From Trogon surrucura (Eukaryota; Chordata; Aves; Trogoniformes; Trogonidae): a stretch of 64,000 bases of DNA. The notes under the pieces were generated by a model. The model saw nothing but the letters and a program-made list of their open reading frames with translations, was not told the DNA's origin and did not search any database. Below, in pieces: positions 24,401 to 36,660 of this stretch. Within the stretch, counting starts at the first letter, position 1. Each line of letters starts with the position of its first letter. The stretch lies in NCBI GenBank assembly GCA_020746105.1, contig CM036626.1:13038001-13102000 (forward strand). Reading direction: 5' to 3'. A program made the position numbers and the translations under genes.

Positions 24401-25454
24401 GTTCAAAGGGAAACTGTGAGCACATCCCCATGGTTAACCCGCAGCCCCGGTGCCAGGTTTGCTCTGGGATGCTCTGCACATCTCTGACCATGCTTTGGCA
24501 TAATAGCTGCATCTCTCCAGTGCCTGCTCGCTTAGAAACCCTGGAGATTAATGACCAGAAGAAGGAGTCTATCTGGGAGATAAAAGCATTATATTAAAAG
24601 CATGACAGCAATTACGTTAGTATTAGTCACAAAACACTGCACACTTGGAGAGATTTTAAGTTGTGCTCCTTGTTTATTTGCTTTGCTTTCCCCCTCCCTG
24701 TACAGCTCTAGTATTTCTGTGCTCCCTGGAACAGCAGCAGCAGTGACACCCTGGCTGAGCACCAAGCAGGGGGTCAGGGTCAAGGAAGACCAACGGCCAC
24801 CAATGGAAGATGCTAACACAGTATTTTTCATTCCCCACCTCTCTCAGTGACTATCCAGCTCCTTCATGGAAAACAGGAACACAAATGACCTTTTTGCCCT
24901 GAGATGCAGCCCGTGCCTTCCACCCTTAAAGGGGTGCTGGATGCTGCCCCGGTGACATGCAGAACTCCGTCAAGTGATGCCTCCTGCCCAGAGATACCCC
25001 CTGGGAACTCGAGTCCCTCCACACCATCATCCTTCTGTGACTGTAACCCTCATACCTATCAGGTACCAGGATTTTAGGGCCACCAGCCATCCTCACCCCA
25101 GCAGAACTCACAGCTGTGCCAGCACAATGTTCTCTTGCTTTCTCTGCCCCGTGTCGGTCATGCTCAGCTCCTCTATGCTGCAGGCTACTGACCCGCTGCT
25201 CCAGCTGTGCAACATGAGCAAACAGCCCCAAGAGAGCAGAGCAGGGTGAAGCCACCTGGAGAAAAGACAGACCAGTTTCAATGCGTCCCGTACTATCACC
25301 GACAGCACAGCCACTGGGGATGCCCGGGGAAAGCTGCAGGGTCACACAAGCATCCACTGATGCTCCTGCATCCTCCTGACCTCCAGCATCCCATGGTGCA
25401 GAGATTTAGCTCATCACTGGCAGTGCCAGCACCACTCTCAATGGTACTTTCCTC
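21481..25454. other. Gene-free stretch
   Basis: No recognisable exon or repeat family. A MIR-like trace near 24397-24450 (GGGAAACTGTGAGCACA) is too weak to call. Confidence 0.45.
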
Positions 25455-25592
25455 TTACAAATTTGTCTAATTACTTCTGGAAGCTTTCTAAACTCATCTG
25501 GCAACCAGCTCCACTGTTCTTCCTCCTGCCATAGAGAGGTCGCTCTGTGTTTGTTCTGCTCCTGCCATCTATCAATCTAATTTGATGTCCCA
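25455..25592 (-). mobile_element. Ancient CR1-clade LINE relic
   Basis: The complement of the extreme C-terminus of a CR1-type ORF2. Read on the minus strand it can be translated with traces of the family signature: GHQIRLIDGRSRTN near the right end, and SLESFQK followed by a stop and LDKF near the left. These compare with the CR1-clade pattern 'HLIKL.GSRFRT..' and 'SLNSFKNRLDKF'. The frame is broken and the middle is strongly diverged, so the copy is old. Coordinates are approximate. Confidence 0.6.
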
Positions 25593-28500
25593 GCAGCTGA
25601 TTAGCACAAACAAAGAAAAGTCATTTCCTACTAACCTTGCAGTGCCCACCTCTGGCTGCACAGCCCCAGGCCCTGCTCCCCTGGCCACCCCTCACAGCTT
25701 GCAAGCGTTGGTTACGTTGCCAAATCTCACAGGGATGTCTGTTGCTCTTGTAACCCTGCTTTGGCCCTGCTTTGTCTCCCCCGATTTGCAGCAGGGAATG
25801 AGAGCTACACACAGTATTTATTTCCCAAGCAGACACACAGTAGGTTTATGCAACAGTCCATAACCACGTTCTAGGTTTCATTTTCTCCTTGTTTCCTAAA
25901 AATTAATTACATTCAATCCACTTTTTTGACTGCCTCAGAGTATCGAGTTAGTATTTTCACGGAAGTGTTTATCCTAACTCCAAGACACAGCTCCTCACCA
26001 GCAACAGCTAGGTCAGAGCCCAGCACTGCTTTATGGACATGAGGATTGTTTCTCCTCACATGCACCACTTGGCCCTCAATAACACTGGATTTCATCCCCT
26101 CTTTCACCAGGCAGCTGCTCGCTACTTGACGTCCTTTGCAACTCTTTGCACGACTCATTCTCACCGCCCAAGCAAGGAGCATCAGGCACCTTTGGTGTGT
26201 TGTCCTCAGCCTCCTTTCCCAGACTATATATGAAGATGCCGAACAGCCTTGATTCTGCAGGGAATCCAACAACACTGTGAAAACTTACTATATACCTTTT
26301 AATCTCTCATTTACCCAATTATCCATCATCTCGCCTTATTCCAAAGCAGGCTAATTCTTTAAAAGCCTGTGCTGAGGGACCGTACCACAGTGCTCTTGAC
26401 AACCCAAGCAGAAATATTTCACCCAAAGTTTCCATCTCCCCCAACAGACTTTGGGTTACAAATGCTGGGCAAGCCCCTCCTTGACATACCCCACCTGTAC
26501 ACGTGTCTGCTGACTCATCAGACGCATCTGCACGGTGGATGGGGACACTGCTTCCCTGGTGTCCCCAACCCTGGTCAAAGGCAAAGACGCCTCCACCACA
26601 GATGCACCTTAGGAGCAACATGGAAAACTCGGAACAGAAAGGAAGGGAGAGAGACCCACAGTATCCAGTAACGAGGTTTTGAGGCACTGCCACAGTTCCG
26701 CAAGTCTGAGCCCCCCTAGTTCTGCAAACAACCCCTGCTGAGAGCAATGGGGGCGAGAGAGCAGCGGAGCGCGGGCACCCACCGCCCCATCCTGCTCTGC
26801 GGCAGGTCAGGACCGCAGGCGCCTGCACGAGGATTTGCGGTCTGCACGTTTGCTCGTCTTAGTGATCTCCAAGGTGACGGTAACTTTAAGTGAAAGCAGC
26901 CATCAGGTCTCGTTGCAGACCCAGATGTCAGAGCAGAAAGCAGGTACTCCGTAGGAGTCAGCCCCTAATGCCTGCGAACAAGCTGCCGGGCTCATTTCGC
27001 TGCTCGCTCTTCTATGCCAGCTAATTACCGGATTGTCAGGGACACTGATGCATGCTCCACTCACGGCGATTCAATTGTCCTCTCTGCTCTGTACGTCTTA
27101 TCAATATACATGCAGCTATACTTTCCCTGAAATCTCACAGAGGTGCAAAGAGCTGCCTATGGGAGATGGATTTTGCTCCTGCCGTGCCACGCAGGCAAAT
27201 AGCACAGCTGAAAAGCCACTGTCGGTGGGAGCCACTGAGGAGCTCTGCTTGGATTTTTGGGGGCTGTTGCAGGCACATGAGACAAGATGGAGAAATGCAC
27301 TTCAGGGAGAACAGAGGGAGCAGGCAGAGAGCTGAAGGCAAACAGCAGAAGGCTTTGGTGAGGGGGTATTTTGAAGAAGAGCAGTCAGTTTACAAAGACA
27401 GAAGAGAGAAAAACACCTTTGCGGCAGCCCAACGTGAGAGCGACCCTGAGGATGATGGCCTGGAGGTCTGGGAGAAGCATGGGAAGGACATGGTGGGGGG
27501 AAGGAAACATCAGACAGAGGCAGGTCAGGCAGGTGTAATGTGGCACGGACAAACAAGCAGTGCCTGAAGATAAACAGCAGTAAGAGAAGGTGGTGGTGAA
27601 AACTATCCATGATCACAGGCTGTGACCATGTTCTAGAGAGGGAAGGAGGAGGCAGAAACAACAGAAACAGCAAGAGGAGCAAGAAAACCAGCAACAAACC
27701 CAATCGCATGGGCACTGGAGCAGGCAGGACAAGTTGCAGGAGAAGCAGAGGGGCTACCAGCTGTGGGTGGAGAGATTCACCCTTGTGTGCCCGCAGCAGC
27801 AGCTGTCACACACACAGACACACGCACTGGGAAGAGGTGGTGGCCCACTCAGTGTCAGGTGGCACATCCCCAAGGGTCTGGCACCCGGTGCCCACCATGT
27901 GCCAGAGGAGACCTAGGGCTCAGCAGCACGGCAACGCAAACCAGGTGCTTGAGGCATCTCAGCAACTTCCCAGCTGCTGGTCTGGCAAAGTCCCAGAGGT
28001 CCATTGCTGCAAAGATGACCAAGGCACGCTACGGAGACACCTCGCCATAAAGCCACATGTCTGGTACCCACCACTGGCACGATCACTGATGCAGGTGGCC
28101 CTAGCTGGCACTCAGGGTATTACCACATCATTAGAGAGATCGTTGCTACATCAAAATTGCCCTTAGCCACCAGAGTGCTGCACGAGGTCAGGGCCAGTAC
28201 ATGAACTTCATCGAACTTCAGAGCCAAGTGTGATAAATGAACACATTTGATGTGTTTTCAGGGTGACACTTGGGCTACAGGAACATTTTAAAACTCTCCA
28301 TAAAGAGTCCAGTATTTTTAGAGTGCACAGTCACTGATTGTAGCGTCATGGTTTGCAGCATGCCAAGTGCGTCCCATAAGAACATAAAACCAGAGCTTCT
28401 CATTTTGCATAATTCTTCACAGAACTCAAATGCCTGGAAAGTCTTTACACGAAATACATATGAAACAGGAGCAAAGAGTCACCTAAGAAACATTTTTAAT

Positions 28501-30565
28501 TTATGAACTGTCAGGCAAAAATGTCTCAGAATTAAAAGATAAGGGGGTTTAGAAGATAAAGGGCTATGCATCTGACACCCTGTGCAGTCTGGAAGTATCC
28601 ATGCGATTCCTTTCTGAAACACAGATTTTTCCCACTGTGCCAGAACGCAGGAGCGATGGGTTGGGAGGCAGACAGATGTGCTCCAAGCCAGAAGACAGAT
28701 GTGCTCCCAGACAGAAGTATGGCAGGAGTTCACAACTGCAGTACTTATTTAAAAGGCAGCAATGCATTATCCCTTGAGGGGAAAAAAAGAATTTCAATAG
28801 TTTAAGAAATAAAAACAGGATGATTAATTAAACTTGTTATTTCTAGGAAGGACCTGCCAGAGCAGATGCGCTCTGGTCCTTCCCTGGGGATGCTCTACGA
28901 AAATGGAGAGCCCCGTGACTTTTAATTTCCCAAAGCTTCATGTTATTACCAATAAAGACAACGGCTGCACGTTCACTTTTTTTATTTTAAGTTGTTGATT
29001 AGAGGGTGGCTCCACATGGAAGGGCCCTGCACCACCTTGCAGAGACGACCACCCAGAGAGGGGCTCTTGATCCTGGGCTGCTGCTGCTCATCTCCAGACG
29101 TAGAAAGAAACAGCATCAGAGGTTAAATAGGCAACAAGTACAGTGAGCACAAAAAACCCCAAGCTGAAAATCTATTAAAAACTCCAAAATGGGCAAAAAA
29201 CCCCAGCATGTTTCCTGCTTGAGGCCACCTTTCCCAGCCTCTTGTGGTGACAGGAACGTGGTCCTTCGGAGGTGGCACATGCAGCAGTGCTTACAAATCG
29301 ACACTGTACAAATTGTCGCTTAAGTGGGATTACTGCTGCCTCCTCCAGCAGCTTCTTCGCTCCCCTCTCTCGCTCACCCTCCCTCTGCTCCAAAAGTGAG
29401 GGGGGAGAGTGACAGATGCAATATTTTACAAAATGAGATAATTATATAGCAGCCACACGGGGAGATTAGATTAGCAGGAGATTTCAATGCAAGGATATTT
29501 AATAAGAATGAGACATAGGTACATGGAAACGCGGACAGCTAAAGGTCACCATCATCATCACCACGTTGAGATTATGAAACAAAACGCTTATGACTTACAC
29601 GAGCTTTGATGCTCGCTGCGGTATTTCTGTTGTTAGTGTAACACAAATAGGATTATTCCAAACAGGAGATGTGTAACTACATGCAGCCAAGAAGAATACA
29701 CTACAGTGACTACAGTAGAGCAGTTCACATGTAGGGCAGAGACTCTATTCTACTTCCAGCCTGCCCTGCCACCCTCTAAGATTTGCATGCTGTGTTCCCA
29801 TGCCAAATACCATGGGAACAGGCCAAGAGCTCGGGACAGAAGCCCTGTTTGCTGGTAACAAAGCGATGCAAGCCCTTGCTGCAGGAGGACATGGGCAGCC
29901 CTTCCTAACCTCTGCCGGCAGGTCTCGCCTGGACCAGGGCATCCCCACGGTCACACGTGCTCTCCTGCCAGTGCAGCAAGTCCTCGTGTAGGCAAGGCCT
30001 TCATTTGTCAATGTCTCGGCCTTTGTTAGACTAATGCAAATCCATCTTTATGGATTACCATCTTGTGTCTGTTGAAAAATTCCCTCCATGTTATCTTAAA
30101 CATGAGGGGGAAGCAAGGAGGGGGCCAGACGAGTCACTCCCAGCAGCGTGGAGGAGCTGACATGACAGCCAAACCGCTCAGAGGGATCCGATACAGACAC
30201 AGAGATATATCACACAGATGAAGCGATAATTTCACAGCGATTAAGCCACACTCTGTAGGAGCCTTCATTAAAGTCTGCTGGGGAGAAGCAGCAAACCCTC
30301 TTTACGTTTTTATTTTTTCTCTTAAGACAGCAGATATTAACTCTCTGAGCATGTTCCCAGGTTTATTTTAAAGAGGGACCTTCCCCACAGGAATATCTCA
30401 GACGCTTACCAGCCTCCAAACTGCAAGCCCCCAGCCTGCTCAGCTCAGACACTCAGCTGCGATGTGTGTAAGCCTCCAAGGGCACAGTCCTGCTGAGAAG
30501 TCGGGTACGGCCCCACAGAGCCTCCCCCTTGAGCCACAGGCTCCACGAGGAGAGAGGGGTGTGGA
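25593..30565. other. Gene-free stretch
   Basis: No gene recognised. A purine-rich tract lies at about 27640-27690, and octamers occur at 29781-29788 (ATTTGCAT) and 30034-30041 (ATGCAAAT). Open frames of up to 185 codons (27609-28166) have no domain. Confidence 0.45.
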
Positions 30566-30625
30566 CCGAGACGGTGAACCTTGGACCAAGATGCTGATTC
30601 CTGGAGTGAGATGCTGAACCTCAGA
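30566..30625 (+). repeat. 20-bp tandem repeat, three units
   Basis: Three consecutive 20-base units: CCGAGACGGTGAACCTTGGA (30566-30585), CCAAGATGCTGATTCCTGGA (30586-30605), GTGAGATGCTGAACCTCAGA (30606-30625). The next bases (CCAGCTGATTC) may begin a fourth, decayed unit. Confidence 0.8.
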
Positions 30626-32429
30626 CCAGCTGATTCTATTCTCTCTGCTGTGGGTCCCCACGCATGAAACCTAATTATTCGCCCGCAGCTTGAAGTTTTA
30701 CTTTTGCTGCCCACACTGTACTGTCCTGGATATAAAAGAGTAATTCTTGGTAGCAGCTTAAAACCAGGCAGAAATAACCCTCCTGCATGAGGCTGCTGCT
30801 CACCAGTGCTGTCTCAGCAAGCTTCACTCTGTGAAAATGTCATTGTTTGATTGACACTGCAGGAACACCCATTGCAACATGTTTTTGTTTAAAACATCTG
30901 CACTTACTTGTACAGCACAAGTCAGAGAGATGAGATCCCTGCCCCACAACGAGCACAGAGAGCAGGGCTGGCCCTGACTCCAGGCCACCTGCACCCAGGT
31001 CCCTCCGCACAGCATCCAACACAGGAACTGCAAGGACTGCCTGCAGCTCCCAGCCCATTACTGGGGAATGAGCTTCTCAAATTCAACATGAGCTTTTCAA
31101 TTCAACGAGCTTCTCAAATTCAACAGCTCCTCACGGCACCAAACAAAGAGCTCCGCACCATGTCCCGGGGAGGCTGGAGCTGGGTGAGCCGGGCAGGTGG
31201 CCCCATGCAGGGGCTGAGTGGTCCAGAGTCAAGGGCATCCCACCAGCAAGTTCATGCGTGACTCCAGAAAGCAGACTGGCACTCAGCCCAAGAGACTGAA
31301 CCCATCTTCCCTTCCCAGGGCAGGGACAGACACGTTTCACGAGCAGGCACTACCTCCTCCTCTGCGTTGGCTCTTCCTTCAGCGCAGCTGGCAGCCAGGA
31401 AGCCACCACAGAGGGCAGGGAGCTCCGAATACAAGATCTTACAATTACATCCCGAGAAATCAGAGACCCAAAATACAGAGACACGGTTAAATGCAGGCAC
31501 ATTTGTCTTCTACAAGACAAATTGCTTTCAGTAATCTGGAATTATTTCTCCTGGGCTTTTTAAAGACTTCTCAAACATATTAGGACAGCCAGGAGCACAG
31601 ATGAACTATTTAGCTTCCTTGATAGGAAAATACTCTTTTCGCACAGTTGGTACCACTTACATGAAACCCAATAGGGAAATCTGTGCCATCCTCACACAGA
31701 GATTCACAGAAATGATTAACCCAAAGTTAGCTATGATTTATTGCCCTATCCCAGGCAAAGACCCTAAATCTAGGTAACGCTGCTGTGTCCAAAGCTAACC
31801 ATGGAGTGAAGCAGCCTCCTAAAAACAACTGCCCCTTCATCAGCTCTGCCCATCACTGAGGACCAAATCCTGGCAGGGTGGTCTCCTGACTAAAATGATG
31901 GGACTTGGGTGTCCAGGATTTAGCCCTTTGCTCTGCTCTGGTCCTCCCGGGTGACCTGTGTGACTCATCTAATCCCTGGAGTTTTTGCTCCCTTCAGTGA
32001 CAAGGGGAAACAACCGTCCCCGCTCCCAGCGCTCCTGTGCCGCCTTTACTGCAGGATCTGCACCTGCATACTTCAATTCAGATGGGGATTTGTATCTGAT
32101 GCCTCATTGAAACTTTACGGCTGTACTTTGCAATTTCGTCATTTTTCCTTTTTAAGCTGTGTAAAAAGGCTGAAATTCAGGATTTGGATGGTTTCATCCA
32201 AACGTCTCGGTAAGCCATTAAAAAACAAAACCAAAATAAATCCAAGGTGCAGCAACAGCTTAACAAGTGTTTTCTGAAAGGTTATATCACGGTATGATTT
32301 GGTTCACTTTTTTCGCCGTGGGAGAGGAGCAGGTGAGACCGGAGGACAGACGTCCTCCTCCAGCAGCAGAGCCAGGCTCCCAGCCCCCCTGCTCCGGAGA
32401 CTGTTCAAGCTCCAGTCGCACGGATCTGT
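30626..32429. other. Gene-free stretch
   Basis: No gene. It holds the short tandem repeat at 31070 and a perfect 8-bp-stem hairpin at 32183-32202 (TTTGGATG, loop GTTT, CATCCAAA), which is too short to call an RNA gene. Confidence 0.45.
31070..31124 (+). repeat. Tandem repeat, three units of 17-20 bp
   Basis: GAGCTTCTCAAATTCAACAT, GAGCTTTTCAATTCAAC and GAGCTTCTCAAATTCAAC follow each other, differing by small indels and one substitution. Confidence 0.8.
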
Positions 32430-32670
32430 CACACTCTGCCAGCGCTAAAATAAATGAGGAGGACCTCGGGCTGCGGGGTGATGAATGTGCAGCCAGCACG
32501 CCGAGATTTCGGTGGGTCACCATTCTGTTTAAGCTCACCGCAATTATTTTAATTATTATCTGGATCTCAAATTCAATTGGCCGCCTGAGGGCAGGTATTT
32601 ATCTGCACACAGTGATGCAGGAGAGCATTTCCGTGGGCACGTGCAAGAGCTAGCGCACACTTTTCCCTGC
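32430..32670. promoter_or_regulatory. Candidate conserved noncoding block
   Basis: An AT-rich core with CAATTA at 32541, TAATTA at 32550-32555 and CAATTG at 32574-32579. A plus-strand 128-codon frame (32267-32653) crosses it and shows a hydrophobic stretch, but that stretch is what AT-rich homeodomain-site sequence would give by chance, so I do not call a protein. Confidence 0.25.
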
Positions 32671-32984
32671 ACCGGGAATGCGACCTTTCCTTCAGCTGGA
32701 GGAGGAGCTGGGAGGTTTCCTGCGGGCCACTGGTTCACTCTCCCACCTTGCCAGGAACCCCGCGCAGCAGCAGCTGGGCCATAAGGTTTAACTCAAGTTC
32801 CTCTAATAAACAAACTGCCATCTCCAAATCCAGCAGCAAAAACTAATTAAAGCCTGTCCTCTATAAGAAAGCAAAAACCCCCGTAGCTTAAAATGCCAAG
32901 GATTCTTCCTTGCAGCCTCCTGAAGGGGAAGAGGTTGACAAGCGCAGGATTGTACTAACGGTTGTCGTAAAACACTCACCCTTT
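32671..32984. other. Gene-free stretch
   Basis: No recognisable feature. Confidence 0.45.
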
Positions 32985-33400
32985 TGCAGAAGCGCTTTGA
33001 TACTCTCACCAGATGAATGCCAGCCAGCAAAATGATTAAAAATGCTAAGGCTGGCAAAACGTAGGAAGCTTTGAAGAGCATGTATCAGAACAGCTTCCAC
33101 CACGCCGACACCGCCTCGGGCTCTGCAAATTCATTTCTCCCTACGATTGTGTTGAAATACTAGTTTATCTCCCTTGTTAAGCAACCTGTATCAAAACGAT
33201 CAGAGGAATATTTTTTTTGAAGTTTCTGGTGACCCAGTTCAAAGTAACAATGTGAAATTTATTCGTCCAAGCCAGGCACGTGATGCGGGGAGACAGCGCT
33301 TCTCATCTGCATAGGGGCCTATAAATATCCTTATGCAAACTGTGGCCAGGCTCTCGTTAATGCCAACACGACCTGAAAATAATGTTAAATACCGAAGGGA
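32985..33400. promoter_or_regulatory. Candidate enhancer-like block
   Basis: Motif-dense segment: CTTTGAT (TCF/LEF-type) at 32995-33001; a perfect 8-bp inverted repeat TGCCAGCC (33018-33025) / GGCTGGCA (33049-33056); GTTCAAAGTAACAATGTG near 33237-33254, joining a TTCAAAG and an AACAATG SOX-type core; the E-box GGCACGTGAT near 33276; CCTATAAATATCC near 33318, resembling an MEF2 site; and TTATGCAAAC just after. These assignments are motif readings only. No exon or RNA gene is visible. Confidence 0.3.
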
Positions 33401-36400
33401 AAGGGAAATTCAATTACTCTCATTTGATGCAGAGCAGGAGAGTGCCCTTCAGTAGCGTAGTGGTTTATGAACTGCAAGCAGTGGAGAGGTGATGGGGACA
33501 GCAGAGGGACCACATCTTGCTGAGCTACGACCAGGCACCCAAGGGGCCCGCGTGCCACAAGGACCATTCAGCTAAGATCCACTTGGATTTCACACCACGT
33601 GGTGTCAAATAATCATCTCCAGCTTCTGAAGATGGAGAGCCTATCTATAACCCCACGTCACTGTCCCCAGATCACCTAGGGGCCTTGCTACCCTCACCAG
33701 GAGCTGTGTTTGGAGCCCCACCTTACCCTGCAAACCCCCTCAGGCTCATGGGAGCCGGGAGTGTGCGGCGAGGAAGGTTCATGCTTGCGAATGATTCACT
33801 GTCAGTAATAGCGGGTGTGCATTAAGCTTCCCTCTACATCCCTCCGAGGGTTCGCCGGGTGGAATTACAACCATCACTGAACTGTTAGTGAGGCCAAAGA
33901 GCCGTCAGAGCCAAACCAAGCCCCAAGCCCTGTGCTTCCTCCGCTGCGGAGCTGCCCTCTCTGAGCTGGTTGGGGCTGGGGCTGCTGGTGCCACCGGTGC
34001 TATTACAAAGATCAGAAACTGGGATCTAACTGAAAGCACGGTGATGCTAACCCCTGCCAAATGCAGTCCCAGTACTAGGAGAAGAAACCAGACTTGCAGG
34101 CTCACAGAGCCCCATATGTGTGTGCCCAAGGATGCTACCACAGGCAGCATGTTGGTCAGAGAAAATATTTCCAAGGATTTTTAGGACCTGTGAAGCCTAT
34201 ATGCCGAGACCCTCCCTGGGTCCCCATCGCTGCTGGTGAAGATAGGCTGCACCACCCCATATCCACACTGTGCCCTGAGCTCTGTAGGTGCCTCTGAATG
34301 GAGGCTGAACCCTGGTGCTATTCAAAGCAAAGGGGGTCTACAACAGAGCAGGACCAGAGCTTTCCATCTCAGCAGCTGGAGTTTGCCATGAGCCAAGGCT
34401 TGGTCCATGGATGAGTGACACGGGAGCTCATCTCTTCCCTTGTCAGGTCCACAGCCATCAACAAGGCTGTTCAGTAGCAGGTCTGGCTCTGAGCATCCCA
34501 AAACCACAGTAACTGAGATCAAATCCCTACACTGCATCCACTAACCTCCACAAGCAGTGGAGGAACAGACCTCGCCCCAGCCTTTGTCAGACCTCATCTG
34601 ATATCCTCTCCACTGATACGTACCCTGCAATCCGTCCTACTCAATTCAGGGGAATAAGTCAAAAGTACTGTCCCTTCACCAACCTTTAAGACAGCTTTGT
34701 TTGCTTTTCAAGGCAGATATTATATAGTGGCACAATACAATCAGGAAAAGCAGCAGAGGAACGGCACCAGAGCCATAACCGCTCACGATAAGAGACGAGC
34801 ATGCAGCGCAACGAACATCTCTTTCCCATTAAACCTTTCTGAATGACTCTCATTTCCAATCTTGATGCACCCTATGGAAAAATATGATAGGTTGTTCCTC
34901 ATCTCTCTAATGTACTTTAAATAGATGATGCTCCAGATGGTATTGACATTGCTAAACAAATTGTGAAACCCACATGCCAAAAATACTGTGGGTAAACATA
35001 CCAAACCACCCTGTGCAACAAAAGAGGCTAAAAGAACTGCAATCATCATCAACTTTAAATGCTACTCACATCGCGGAACAGGGACTGGGCTTCAATTTTT
35101 GTTACTTTTAACAAAAATAAGATACTACAATACTAATCAGAGATGAGGTTTGTAACACGCTGCCGCCAGGGTCCGGGGTAAGAGCTGGCAGCTGCAGAGC
35201 CTTCCACCTGTACATCGATGGGACGGGTGCAGCTCAGGTCAGCAAGGACAATGTCAGTGGCACTTGGTGTGCTTTGTGCCTGGCTGAAAAGTTGGTGAGA
35301 GTCAGCACAGTTCTTAGCCAAAAAAACCCAACCAACAAAAAACCTCAAACAAACTCACTCATCAATGCGACTCATATTTCTTACCCCACTGATGCTCCCA
35401 GCATGGCAACTTGGGGTGGCACAGAGAAAAAGAGGCTGCAGGGAGCCCTTATGCACATTTCCCTTGCGAAAGCAGATCTTGCTAAGAAATATGGTCAACT
35501 TTAGCATAAAAGAGGGAAATTGAGTTTCAAACCAGAACAGCTGCTTGTAGTTAACTCAAGAAAGCCACAGTACACTCTTTGTGCTGTTAATGCTCTCAGT
35601 AAAACCCTACTCAGAGTACAAATGGCATTTGGAAAATTATTGGGAAGAACAGCACTTAGCAAAATCCTTGGGGAACTACCTCTGCAAAATCCCCTCCGAT
35701 GGCATTCAGAGAGACACGTAAAACAGCAACTCTCTCTCTGTCAGCGTCTCCAGGCACAGGCAGCACAAATAAGGCTTTGGACAAAAACTGGCTGCCACCA
35801 AATACCTTCTCTAGCAGGGGATCAGGGCTTGTTCTTGCATGAAGAACCGCTCCGACCTCAGGAGCAGCTGCTATTAAGCAGCTGAGCCTTTCAGAAATGA
35901 GTTCAGCTGCATGAGCGTGCAGCAAGCGGCACACACAGCCACGTGTGTGCACACGGCCGAGCGCAGGAGGCGACGGCTGCACGGCCGCCCTCGGAGCACC
36001 CTCCCGGCACAGCTCTCCAGCACGATCCTCCGCAGAGCCTCACGAATAGAGGAGGAAAGAGAGTAACGGAGAAATGTTGCCACCCTTCACCCTGACTCTT
36101 CCCGGCAAAAGCACTGGTGACTCCTAAGCGAGCAACACCGTGCACACCACAGTCACAAAAATAAAGCGCTAGATAGAAAAAACACCCATTTAATAATGAA
36201 AGCTGGAGTGGAGAGGGAGAGGCCTTTGTAGAAAAATCAAAGAAAAGTGTTGAGAAGCAAAGGAACTGCAGGCTCCTGGAAGGAAATCTGTCTGCAGGTA
36301 GAGTTGCTTTGTGCTGCTAGGATGCTGAGAAGGACACGTGCTACCTGCCTCTCTGGGAAGTTGTATGCTGCTCCCCAAAGCCACTCCAGTCAGCTCTGTC

Positions 36401-36489
36401 ACCCTGCCACAGGGAGGGGGACACTCAGTCCTCTGATTACAATGCAAGTGGAGACAATGAGGATAAGCAGCTACAACCACATTGTTTCT
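33401..36489. other. Gene-free stretch
   Basis: No gene or repeat family recognised. Moderately AT-rich pieces occur at 34680-35120. Confidence 0.45.
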
Positions 36490-36660
36490 GCATCACTAAT
36501 GACAATTTGCATTTTAAGGGGCTGCTCCCAACCTTCGCACCAGCAATTTCTGCCCAGCAAAAGCACTAGGATTTACGCTGGATGTTGTCGTGTGGCTTGG
36601 CTGGCAATTATTATAATTGTTACTATAAATTTGTTTTACTGTAGCTGTGGAGAGAAGTGT
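36490..36660. promoter_or_regulatory. Candidate regulatory block with 15-bp palindrome
   Basis: It contains CAATTTGCAT at 36503-36512, the same ten-mer as at 3388-3397, and a perfect palindrome CAATTAT-T-ATAATTG at 36605-36619 with two facing homeodomain half-sites. The segment is AT-rich between GC-richer flanks. Function is inferred, not shown. Confidence 0.28.

Noticed and set aside
24397-24450. Possible sixth MIR copy on the minus strand
   Set aside because: Only one short block (GGGAAACTGTGAGCACA) resembles MIR, and the next blocks do not follow in order.
32183-32202. 8-bp-stem hairpin as a microRNA precursor
   Set aside because: The stem is far too short and does not extend outward.
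32267-32653. 128-codon frame with a hydrophobic C-terminal stretch
   Set aside because: The apparent membrane segment comes from AT-rich homeodomain-site sequence; no family resemblance.
33018-33056. Hairpin TGCCAGCC/GGCTGGCA as a microRNA precursor
   Set aside because: Pairing is only 8 bp plus 3 bp after a bulge; flanks do not pair.
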